Shown: one piece after another, positions 42,364 through 50,386 of the stretch
Layout of the letters: every line of letters starts with the position of its first letter
Position numbering within the stretch: the first letter of the stretch is position 1
Source: Hyphomicrobium_A sp963759735
Lineage (GTDB): Bacteria > Pseudomonadota > Alphaproteobacteria > Rhizobiales > Hyphomicrobiaceae
Reading direction: 5' to 3'
NCBI GenBank assembly: GCA_963759735.1
Contig: CAVXAF010000001.1
Coordinates: 434,001 to 498,000 of the forward strand
Length of the DNA: 64,000 bases
Made by a program: the position numbers and the translations under genes
Notes under the pieces: generated by a model
Told to the model about the DNA's origin: nothing
Database searches by the model: none
The model's input: only the letters and a program-made list of their open reading frames with translations

Positions 42364-43745
42364 TCAGAATTTGATGACGGCGCCGGTCAGCACCAGATCG
42401 AGATCGTCGATTGGCGCATTGGCGATGGCGCCGTTGGCGGTGACGCCGTTGAGCTGCCGGAGCAAGTAGCTCACCCTCGACGTGGCGATAGGAGAAGTAC
42501 AACAGCATCGCCGCGTTATCGATGCCCTGGGCTATGCCCGCGCCCCAGATATCCACGTCGGTATACCACTCAGCCCAGCTGCCGACGCCCGTCGGGTTGA
42601 GCGCGTCGCCGGCCCTGACTGTGCGGCGCGTGCCGCCGCCGCCGTCGTAGTTGTAGTACTCGCCGTAGATCGTGGTCTTGCCGAAGTCGTTGAACTTCTT
42701 TTCAACGCCTCCCTGCGCGGCCCAAAAAAACTGCTGTTGGTCGACATTGGTGCCGGAAAAGCGCTGTGTGTCGCGAATGAAGCTGTCGACCTTAAGTCCC
42801 GTGCCGAAGTTGAGGAATGCCCCGGACTTCTCGTGGAGGATCGCGAACGATCCGCCGTAACTTTGGCAGCCCTGGGTCGCGTGTTCTATCAAACCGCCGA
42901 GTTCCTCTTTATCGACCTCGGTGGCGGCGCACACCGCGAGTTCGGCGCCGTCGATAACCTCAAGGTATCCGATACCGGCCTCGAACTGGAAGTCGCCGAA
43001 CTCGTTCTTGTAGCGCAGCGCGACGTCCCAGAATTCCTTGGCGGCATACGAGGCCGTCAGAAAAAACCCGCGCAGAGTTCGGCGACTGATACTTGACCAT
43101 GTCGAAGCCGCGCTCGCCTTCGCCCGGCTGGTCGCCGCTGTCGCCGATGAGCCGCCGCCAGGAAATCCCGCTGGTTGTCAGGCGGCCGTTCACCGACGAA
43201 CGCAGAAGCATGCCGAGACCGGTGTCCTCGACATCCGAGTACTTGGAGAAGTCAGCGGTCTGCGTGAGGTTGCTCTCGGTAATCTTGTCTGTGGCGGCGT
43301 TGCTGAGGCCGACGAGCAGCGTGCCGCGGTGCTTCTCCTTCACGTACCAGGAGATATCGCGCAGGTCGAAGCCGACATCTTCGGGGTTATCGTCGCCCTT
43401 GGAATTGAGTTGGTTGACGCGCTTGGAGTTGGCCGATCGGATGCCGATCTCGATCTTGTAGCCAGCCTCCCAATCCTTATTGATCTTCGCCTTGCCCTTG
43501 AAGCCGATGCGCGTGCGCTGGTTGTCGTTGGTCACCTCGTAGACGTCGGCATCTTTGCCGTCGTACCAGCCGAGCAGCGCCTGGTTGACGAGGCCGTAGA
43601 CCTCCAGGCTGACCTTGTTGTTGCCGCGACGCGCTAGCATGTCTTCGAGTTCGGCAACCCTGGCGTCGAGGTCGTCACAGCACGAGCCGCCGGCATCGGC
43701 TGCCGAAAGCGGCGATACCCCAGCCAGAATACCGGCCAGAATCAT
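42364..43745 (-). pseudogene. alphaproteobacterial porin, two frameshifts
   Basis: A signal-like N-terminus (MILAGILAGVSPLSAADAGG), a short coiled coil (LDARVAELEDMLARRG), then beta-barrel strands typical of porins (SLEVYGLVNQALLGWYDG, RTRIGFKGKAKINKDWEAGY, GTLLVGLSNAATDKITE). The C-terminus is VLTGAVIKF, with the terminal Phe of an outer-membrane barrel. The frame shifts near 43061 (T6 in place of T5) and near 42460 (TT in place of T); removing one base at each gives a continuous porin of about 460 residues. A paired Cys (GSCCDD) after the signal is unusual. Confidence 0.82.
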
Positions 43746-43938
43746 CGCGTTCCGCGTTCTTGTGTGCGTTAGCGGCAGAAGCGTTCTCCGTTATATTGAA
43801 CGCACCTCCGCTACAACACATTGAATTCAAATACGTTATCCGATTCGCGCCGCGGCGCGAGATGACATTAGCAGCTGATTCTGTGACGGCTTTGCACGAC
43901 CTTCGGCGGCATGCATCGATGGCGTGCACCCGCTGCGT

Positions 43939-44148
43939 TCAACTCAGCAGCAGGTTGCTCTCCCGCGAAACATCGGTGCCGTCCGGTTCCGATGGCTCGT
44001 CGAGCATCGCCTTGATGGTCGCAAAGCACTGGCCGCATCGCGGACGGCACCCCAGGCATGCATGCACCTGGGTCACGCGCAGGCAGCGCGAGCGTGCCGC
44101 ATCCATAATCTGGGTATCGCTCAGGCAATTGCACGAACATACGATCAC
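43939..44148 (-). CDS. Bfd-like (2Fe-2S) protein
   Basis: 69 residues from a GTG start preceded by GGAG. Four cysteines in the Bfd pattern: VIVCSCNCLSD, then HACLGCRPRCGQCFATIKAM. Bacterioferritin-associated ferredoxins reduce iron stored in bacterioferritin. Here it lies 124 bases downstream of the P450 gene on the same strand; it could be independent or supply electrons, which is speculation. Confidence 0.82.
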   Translation of the reverse strand: MIVCSCNCLSDTQIMDAARSRCLRVTQVHACLGCRPRCGQCFATIKAMLDEPSEPDGTDVSRESNLLLS

Positions 44149-44272
44149 GACTTCGCTCCATCGGTCGGAATAATCGGCTGAGCGAATATGGTCGGGTAGC
44201 GCCCGCGGCGCTGTTCCGCGCGGCACATGGAAAGGGACCGCCTTTTTGGCCGCCCGACACGGCAACGCGGCG

Positions 44273-45658
44273 CTAAGGTGTGCGCATCGACACCGTTAAC
44301 GGCATGCCGCCTTTGGGCTGCAGCGCAATGCGCGACAGCGGCACCGGCACGTGTCCTACTGGCACCTCAAAATGCGCCGCACGCACGAACGAGGCGAGCA
44401 GGATCGTCGCCTCCAGCATGGCGAACGAAGCGCCGATGCACACGCGGGGGCCGGCACCAAACGGCATGTACTGGAAGCGCACCTGCTTGGCTTCCCGCTC
44501 GGGTGAAAAACGCTCGGGATCAAAACGCGCCGGATCCTCCCACAGGCGCGCATGCCGATGGATAGCGAAGATCGGCATGACGATGATGCCGTCCTTCTTC
44601 ACCAGCGTGCCGTCGAGGTCGACGTCCTTGGTGGCGACGCGCGCCAGCGACGATATCGGCGGATAGAGCCGCATCGCCTCCTTGATGAACATGGTCACGT
44701 CGGTGAGCCGGTCGGCGTGCTCGGCGCCGATGGGCGAATCGCCGGCGACGCTCTTCACCTGCGCCAACAGCCGCTGCTCCCATTCGGGCGACAGCGCCAC
44801 CAGGTAAAGCATCCAGGCGAGCGACTTGGCGGACGTCTCGTGGCCGGCGAGCAGGAAGGTCAGCAGGTTGTCGACCATCTGTTCGTCGGACATGCCCTGC
44901 CCGGTCTCAGGGTCCTTGGCCGACAGCAGGCGCGTCATCAGGTCATCGCGCGTATCGCTGCCCGAGCGCCGCTCGCGCACCAGGTTACCGACCGACTGCC
45001 GCATGTCGATTTCGGCGCGGCGGCGTGCCGCCTTGCGCGGAAACGGCAGCCAGCCTGGAAGGCCCAGGGCACCGTAGACGCCTGGCCAGGACAGCGGCAG
45101 CAGGTAGTCGCGGTGGGCGCGCTCGAGCGCAGCGGTAACGGCCGGGTCGCGACTGTGCAGCATCGTATCGGCGATGACGCTGAAGGCGGCGCTTGTCGTA
45201 TCGCGGGCCACGTCACGACGCGACGCCGGTGGCAATTGGCGCCAACTGGCGATCGCGTGCTCGGCTGCCGCCGTCATGATCGGCGCGTAGCGCTGTATTT
45301 CAGCTGGGCGGAACAACGGCGCTGCCGCCTGTCGCTGCCAGCGCCATTCCGCGCCGTGCGAGGTCAGGATGCCTTTGCCCAGCAGCTTGCTGAATACGTA
45401 GCGCTCGATGATGGTCTTGGGGAAGGAGGAGAAGTCTTCCAGCAGGACGCGCTTGATGATTGCGGGGTCGGCCACGTAGGTGATGCGACCGCGGTATTGA
45501 TAGGTCCATTCGCGATAGATGATCGCCGGCGTGGCGCCGAGCGGGTTGCGAACGAAGGCGAGAAAGTATCCGGGCAGGCTGAGCGGTTCGACAGGCGGCT
45601 CGAGGAACGGTGGATAAATCGCGGCCGCATTGCCGGTGCTCTGGTCCATCGGCGGCAT
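44273..45658 (-). CDS. cytochrome P450
   Basis: About 461 residues. I-helix oxygen-activation motif FLLAGHETSAKSLAW, K-helix ExxR in EAMRLYPPISSLARVA, PERF motif FDPERFSPEREAK and the heme loop MPFGAGPRVCIGASFAMLEA with the Cys thiolate. Soluble, with no membrane anchor. The substrate is unknown. It is the last gene of a five-gene operon headed by a TauD-type oxygenase, suggesting a late hydroxylation of the operon's product. No dedicated ferredoxin or reductase is in the operon, though a Bfd-like gene follows. The start is one of two nearby ATGs. Confidence 0.93.
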   Translation of the reverse strand: MPPMDQSTGNAAAIYPPFLEPPVEPLSLPGYFLAFVRNPLGATPAIIYREWTYQYRGRITYVADPAIIKRVLLEDFSSFPKTIIERYVFSKLLGKGILTSHGAEWRWQRQAAAPLFRPAEIQRYAPIMTAAAEHAIASWRQLPPASRRDVARDTTSAAFSVIADTMLHSRDPAVTAALERAHRDYLLPLSWPGVYGALGLPGWLPFPRKAARRRAEIDMRQSVGNLVRERRSGSDTRDDLMTRLLSAKDPETGQGMSDEQMVDNLLTFLLAGHETSAKSLAWMLYLVALSPEWEQRLLAQVKSVAGDSPIGAEHADRLTDVTMFIKEAMRLYPPISSLARVATKDVDLDGTLVKKDGIIVMPIFAIHRHARLWEDPARFDPERFSPEREAKQVRFQYMPFGAGPRVCIGASFAMLEATILLASFVRAAHFEVPVGHVPVPLSRIALQPKGGMPLTVSMRTP

Positions 45659-45706
45659 GCCGTCCCTCCCTGAATCCAGATGCGTCACTTATCGGCCGCG
45701 CGCCGG

Positions 45707-46720
45707 TCAGGCGGGAGATTGCAGCAACGCCGCCCAGCGGTCCATGACCGTCTGCGTCCAGCCAGCTTCGCGCCGAACGGAGGCGTGCGCTTCGAATGTC
45801 AGTCCCAGGCGCCCGTCGCACACGATGGCGCCGACGCCGACGGGAGAAGTGCGGGTTACCAGCGGGCACACGCACCACTCGCCGACACCTTTCCATGCGC
45901 CGAGGTTGGAGAAAGAGCCGACGAAAGGCCGTCCCATGAAACGCTGCATTTGCAGCTTGTAGACGTGGCGAATGCCGGCGGCGCCGATCAACTGGCTGAG
46001 ATTAAGGAATGTCCAACTCGCCCAATGATCGCGGCGGCGCAGCGCCTGCTTGATCTGCTCCTGGACGCGCGCCAAGGGAGCATCGGCGGCGACTTCGATC
46101 TGCAGGTAGCCGCTCTGGTTGGCGGTGTCGCGGTCGAGTTGCACCGGCCCGCGCATGTTGACCGGCATCATCCAGATCCGCGGCCCTGCTTCCAGCTCTG
46201 GCTCGGTGGCCAGCGCCAGGGTGTGCATCAGTAGACAGTTGAGGGATACGCCCTGCGCGCGCGCTTTGGCGTTGAGACGACTCGTCGTTTCGGCGGAGAA
46301 GAAGCCGGTGGCGAATTCGCCCCCGGCATTCGGGCAGTGGCCAGTCCAATCGGGATCGTGTCCGCGCCACGCCGCGGCGGCGACGGGCTTGCGCAGGCAC
46401 ATCTGCATCACCGCAGCGAGGCGCTTGCCAAGCGAGGGCATGCGGCTTTGCCGTGCAGGCACCTTGATGTCGCGGCCGGGATAGGCTTGGCGCAGGACAT
46501 GCACGAAGCCGCCGAGGCCGTCGTACTCGGCATGCGAGGGAAAGACCCAATCTATATCCCCGCTCGGCAGCCGGCGGCCGCCGCGCATGCCGACGAACTC
46601 GCCTTCATTCTCGACGATGCGGAACCACATGCCCGTCCAGTCGATGCGCCGGCGCGCGGGAGACGGCGCGCCGGTAGCGGCTTCGAATTCCAGGTCGGCA
46701 GGGGCGGCAAGGGCATTCAT
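45707..46720 (-). CDS. condensation-domain-like acyltransferase (HxxxDG)
   Basis: About 337 residues, not closely recognised. The motif SHAEYDGLGG at residues 62-71 matches the HxxxDG catalytic motif of the CoA-dependent acyltransferase superfamily (NRPS condensation, PapA and WS/DGAT enzymes). Later segments MPVNMRGPVQLDRDTANQSG and GSFSNLGAWKGVGEW occupy the places of the family's structural motifs. It probably joins an acyl group to an alcohol or amine. The gene starts 22 bases after the methyltransferase with a GGAG site and ends 48 bases before the P450. Confidence 0.65.
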   Translation of the reverse strand: MNALAAPADLEFEAATGAPSPARRRIDWTGMWFRIVENEGEFVGMRGGRRLPSGDIDWVFPSHAEYDGLGGFVHVLRQAYPGRDIKVPARQSRMPSLGKRLAAVMQMCLRKPVAAAAWRGHDPDWTGHCPNAGGEFATGFFSAETTSRLNAKARAQGVSLNCLLMHTLALATEPELEAGPRIWMMPVNMRGPVQLDRDTANQSGYLQIEVAADAPLARVQEQIKQALRRRDHWASWTFLNLSQLIGAAGIRHVYKLQMQRFMGRPFVGSFSNLGAWKGVGEWCVCPLVTRTSPVGVGAIVCDGRLGLTFEAHASVRREAGWTQTVMDRWAALLQSPA

Positions 46721-46742
46721 GGCTTTTGCTCCGTGAGTGGGA

Positions 46743-47626
46743 TCAGGCTGCAGCCGTCTGCGCCTCGATGATGCGTACGTGACCGAGAGTGCGGCCGAGC
46801 ATGCCGCCGTGGTGCGTCGCAAGGTACAGGTTCTCGATATCGGCCGGGCCGACGTGCGAGACGACGCGTAAGCCACGCTTGGCGAGGAAGTTCTGGGCGT
46901 CGACAGGATGCAGGCCGAAAAGAAACGGCTCGCCGATCTTCTCCAGCCAGCGAGCCACCGCTGCACCGCCATAGGTTCTGGTATCGCCGTCCACGAAGCT
47001 CTGCAGCGCGTAGTCGAAGACGACCGAGCTTCCGGGAGCGCAACCGGCGACGAACTTCAAAACATCATCGATCGCCGGCAAAGGCAGGTAATAGGAAACG
47101 CCTTCCCACAGAAATAGCGTCTTGGCGTCGCTGCGGAAGCCGTGCTCGGGCAGCAGCTTCCGGAATGACTGCTTGGCGAAGTCGATGCCGATCAGCGTCA
47201 GGTTGTCGGGGAGCACCGCATTGCTGCTTTCGAGTAGCGCCTTCTTGCGTGCCTGCGTGCCGGGATGATCGAGTTCGAACACCTTGATGGAACCCAGCTC
47301 GTTCTTGAAGCGGAAAGCGCGCGAGTTCATACCCGGCGCCGAGGATCACGACCTGCTCGATCCCGCCGCGGATGCCGGCCAGCAATGCCTCGTCGAAATG
47401 GCGCGTGCGGGCGATGGTGAAGCAATAACTGCCCGGGCGCAGCGCGCTCGATCAGCCGCCGCAGCACCCCATGCGGGGCGAGATTGAGCAGCAGCCGGCT
47501 CTTGAAACTCAGGAATTGCCCGGCAAAGAGATCACGGCACGGCTCGAGTAGTCCATCGTCGCTGCCGGCCAGCGCCCGCAAGGCGGCGACGGTCTCGGCT
47601 GACTGAATGGCGGCAAGCTGGCTCAT
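46743..47626 (-). pseudogene. PPM1/leucine-carboxyl-methyltransferase-type SAM methyltransferase, two frameshifts
   Basis: Three frames join into one protein of about 293 residues: N-terminal AGQFLSFKSRLLLNLAPHGV, middle ARTRHFDEALLAGIRGGIEQ with VVILGAG, then MNSRAFRFKNELGSIKVFEL and FLWEGVSYYLPLPAIDDVLK. The SAM site LGAG-MNSRAFRF and the EGxxxYL motif are those of the PPM1/LCMT class, often O-methyltransferases acting on carboxyl or hydroxyl groups. One-base insertions near 47440 and 47331 cause the shifts and look like assembly errors. It starts four bases after the thioesterase stop. Confidence 0.8.
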
Positions 47627-47629
47627 GGC

Positions 47630-48337
47630 TCAGTGTACCGTGGTCGGATTGTAGGACGGGCTAAATGCCAGAGTTACCGAACCCTTGGCCTTTACGCCTT
47701 CGCTGTCCGAGAAGGTAATCGTGGTGAAGAAAAACCAGGCATTGCCGACCGCGGAGATCTTATTGATCGAAAGCTCGGCAGTGAAGTCCTTGCTGTCGAG
47801 CGGCTTGAAGTAGCGGCTCTCAAGGGCAACGATCATCATGGCCGGGAGCTGGTGGCGCTTGAACTCGCTCATCGTCGGGATCTCGACGTCACCGGCGCGC
47901 ACCTTGCTCATGAGGCCGGCGTTGATGCAGCCGGCGAACAGCACGTAGGCCAGCTGATTGTAGCAAATGTTGAATTCGACCGCGTTGAAGTGGCCGGTGG
48001 AGTCGATGTAGCAACTCTCGGGGATCGAGAAGCGACCCTTGCCGACAATCAGCTTCTGGTCGGTGCCGGCGATGGCCGACTTATCGTTGACCTCGGTAAT
48101 CTCCGCCGCCTTCAGGTAGGTGGCGTTCTCGCGGTAGGGCTTCAGAATTTCGGCAGTAAACTCGTCGGCGATGGCTATCGGGAACTGCGGCTCTGCCTTG
48201 GCAGGAGCCGGGACCTCGAGCGCCGCCGTGACTGCTGCGAGGCGCTTGCAAATTCCACTGCAGGGCCCCGACCCGCACGTACCAGCATTGGCAACAATCG
48301 AACTAGAAGCGCCGTCAATTTGAGCTATTGCACACAT
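47630..48337 (-). CDS. FcoT/ScoD-like hot-dog thioesterase
   Basis: About 235 residues. The core follows FcoT (Rv0098) of Mycobacterium tuberculosis and Streptomyces ScoD: EILKPYRENATYLKAAEI, GRFSIPESCYIDSTGHFNAV, EFNICYNQLAYVLFAGCINA. From memory of FcoT, residues Tyr33, Tyr66 and Asn74 line its active site; the equivalents Tyr68, Tyr110 and Asn118 are present. ScoD adds glycine to an unsaturated acyl thioester and releases it. The N-terminus has an unusual Cys cluster (GTCGSGPCSGIC). Starts at 48349 and 48418 are alternatives; 48337 has a GGGGA site. Confidence 0.78.
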   Translation of the reverse strand: MCAIAQIDGASSSIVANAGTCGSGPCSGICKRLAAVTAALEVPAPAKAEPQFPIAIADEFTAEILKPYRENATYLKAAEITEVNDKSAIAGTDQKLIVGKGRFSIPESCYIDSTGHFNAVEFNICYNQLAYVLFAGCINAGLMSKVRAGDVEIPTMSEFKRHQLPAMMIVALESRYFKPLDSKDFTAELSINKISAVGNAWFFFTTITFSDSEGVKAKGSVTLAFSPSYNPTTVH

Positions 48338-48392
48338 GGCCGTCCCCATGAGTTTGAGCGAATTGATGAGCCAATGATTAAGTGAAAACCGA

Positions 48393-49274
48393 TCAGGCGG
48401 CTGTCTCCGCGGGAACATTCTGCGAAGCGCAAAGCGGCATGCCGTCCTGAAGTGTGATGCGGTACATCATCGTCTCTTCCTCGAGGCCTTCGTTGCGGCC
48501 TGAGGTGTGCGAGAGGAAGCGGTTGTCCCAGATGATCACGTCGCCCATCGACCACTGTACTTCGCGTACAAAACGCGGCGTCTCGGCGAAGTCGAATATC
48601 TGCTTCAGCAGCGAGGCTGATTCATCGAGCGAGGCATCGGCGATGGAGAGCGTGAACCCGCGGTTGCCGTAGAGCACCTTTTCCTTGGTGTAGGGGTGCT
48701 CGATCACTGCCGGGTGGCGCACTGCCGGGCAGAGCTGGTCGATGGTGGCGAGGATTTCGAAAATGTCGTAGCCGGCATCCTGAGTGCGCACCTTGTAGCG
48801 CATCTTGCCGGTGTGCATGAATTCGCGGCCGGCCAGCTTATCCTTCACCGTTTGCGGCAGCGCTGCATAAACGGCGGCCATATCGATGAAGCGGGTGGAT
48901 CGCGCGAAGCTCTTGGGCAGAACCTTCGGCATCAGCATTGTGATGAACTTGGGGTCCTGCTCGAATGACGTGTCGGAGTGCCAGTAGCCGCCAGTGCGGG
49001 CGACGCCGATCTGCTTGCCTTCCTTCTTGACGTTCGAGGAGACGAAGATCAGCGGAAATTCGGGATGATGGTAGTTGTTCTGCAGGTAGGGAACCGGGTT
49101 GCCGACCCGCTTGGCGAACGCGCAGTATTCTGCCTCGTCGAGGTTCTGGTTCTTGAGGACGACCAGCCGGTTTTTGTAAAGGAGGTCGCGGACCTTCTTG
49201 ATCTGGGTCTTCGTGGCCTTGGCAGCGTTGATCCCGGTGATGCTGCAGCCGATGTCCAGGTTTGCGATTTCCAT
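48393..49274 (-). CDS. TauD-family Fe(II)/2-oxoglutarate oxygenase resembling isonitrile-forming ScoE/Rv0097
   Basis: 293 residues. Metal ligands are His99 and Asp101 (YWHSDTSF) and His256 (FLSHTSG), with the 2-oxoglutarate Arg272 (YRITLQDG). Compared from memory with Rv0097 it matches in collinear blocks: VRDLLYKNRLVVLKNQ, NNYHHPEFPLIFVSSN, STRFIDMAAVYAALP, EKVLYGNRGFTLSIADA and MGDVIIWDNRFLSH. ScoE/Rv0097 convert an N-carboxymethyl amine to an isonitrile. The adjacent FcoT-like gene repeats the Rv0097-Rv0098 pairing. A plain TauD/TfdA-type dioxygenase is the alternative. The ATG follows GGAG. Confidence 0.8.
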   Translation of the reverse strand: MEIANLDIGCSITGINAAKATKTQIKKVRDLLYKNRLVVLKNQNLDEAEYCAFAKRVGNPVPYLQNNYHHPEFPLIFVSSNVKKEGKQIGVARTGGYWHSDTSFEQDPKFITMLMPKVLPKSFARSTRFIDMAAVYAALPQTVKDKLAGREFMHTGKMRYKVRTQDAGYDIFEILATIDQLCPAVRHPAVIEHPYTKEKVLYGNRGFTLSIADASLDESASLLKQIFDFAETPRFVREVQWSMGDVIIWDNRFLSHTSGRNEGLEEETMMYRITLQDGMPLCASQNVPAETAA

Positions 49275-49401
49275 CTGTTTGCTCCGTCCCGTCGTCCGCA
49301 CCACCTCGATGCGTTCCATGCTGCGGAAGATGGCGGGGTATTGGAATGCGCGCTGTTCCTGGGGTAACAAGGCCTCCAGCCAGTCCTGTAGGAGACGAGC
49401 G

Positions 49402-50292
49402 TTGCCTATCCCCCATCCTGTGAATCTCCATGTAAAGCCGCAAGTGACGGGCTTTTTCGACCCTCCGACCAACACGGTCAGCTATATCGTCAGGGATCCC
49501 AACTCGGCGGCTTGCGCGATCATCGACAGCGTCATGGACATCGACTACGCGTCGGGCCGCATCGGCTACCAGTCCGCCGACCAGATCATTGCCGCGGTGC
49601 AGGACGCCAACCTGACCGTCGAATGGGTGATCGAGACGCATGCGCACGCCGATCATCTTTCAGCCGCGCCGTACATTCAGGCAAAGCTCGGCGGCAAGCT
49701 GGGCATCGGCGAGAACATCACCATCGTGCAGGAGGTGTTCGGCAAGATCTTCAACGAAGGCACCGAGTTCCAGCGGGACGGCAGCCAGTTCGACCGGCTG
49801 TTCGCCGACGGCGACACTTATCAGATCGGGTCGATGACGTGCTTCGCGATGTCCACGCCGGGACACACGCCAGCCTGCATGACGCACGTCATCGGCGATG
49901 CCGCCTTCATTGGCGACACGCTATTCATGCCCGACGGCGGCACGGCCCGCGCCGATTTTCCCGGCGGCGACGCGCGCACGCTGTTCCGTTCGATCAAGCG
50001 CGTGCTGGAGCTGCCGCCGGAGACGCGACTGTTCATGTGTCACGACTATGCCCCGGGCGGCCGCGACATCAAATGGGAGACGACCGTTGCGGAGGAGCGG
50101 GCGCACAACATCCACGTCCGCGACGGCATCAGCGAGGACGAGTTCGTCAACATGCGCACCGAACGCGACGCCACCCTTGAACTCCCGCGGCTCATTATCC
50201 CGTCGATCCAGGTTAATATTCGGGGCGGCAATCTTCCCGAGCCGGACGCGGCGGGTAAGCGGCATCTGAAGGTGCCGATAAACGAGCTGTAA
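49402..50292 (+). CDS. metallo-beta-lactamase-fold hydrolase, persulfide-dioxygenase-like
   Basis: About 296 residues. Metal-binding motif THAHADHLSAAPYIQAKLGG (HxHxDH), further ligands in STPGHTPACMTHVIGD and CHDYAPGGRDIKWETTV. The segment FMPDGGTARADFPGGDARTL is typical of ETHE1/Blh-type mono-iron persulfide dioxygenases. It probably oxidises glutathione or other persulfides. A TTG start at 49402 is chosen because AGGAG lies seven bases upstream; a GTG at 49420 is possible. It is divergent from the isonitrile-like operon. Confidence 0.85.
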   Translation: MPIPHPVNLHVKPQVTGFFDPPTNTVSYIVRDPNSAACAIIDSVMDIDYASGRIGYQSADQIIAAVQDANLTVEWVIETHAHADHLSAAPYIQAKLGGKLGIGENITIVQEVFGKIFNEGTEFQRDGSQFDRLFADGDTYQIGSMTCFAMSTPGHTPACMTHVIGDAAFIGDTLFMPDGGTARADFPGGDARTLFRSIKRVLELPPETRLFMCHDYAPGGRDIKWETTVAEERAHNIHVRDGISEDEFVNMRTERDATLELPRLIIPSIQVNIRGGNLPEPDAAGKRHLKVPINEL

Positions 50293-50386
50293 GTCGGCAC
50301 CCGCTACCACGCGACGCGCTCGACCACGGCGTGGGTGAGGTCGCGGTCGGCGGGTGGCCAATAGAACCGCCCAAGGTGACTACGTC

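Noticed and set aside
48393..49274. Annotating the TauD-family gene simply as taurine dioxygenase
   Set aside because: The block-by-block resemblance to Rv0097 and the FcoT-like neighbour point elsewhere; no sulfonate transport genes are nearby.
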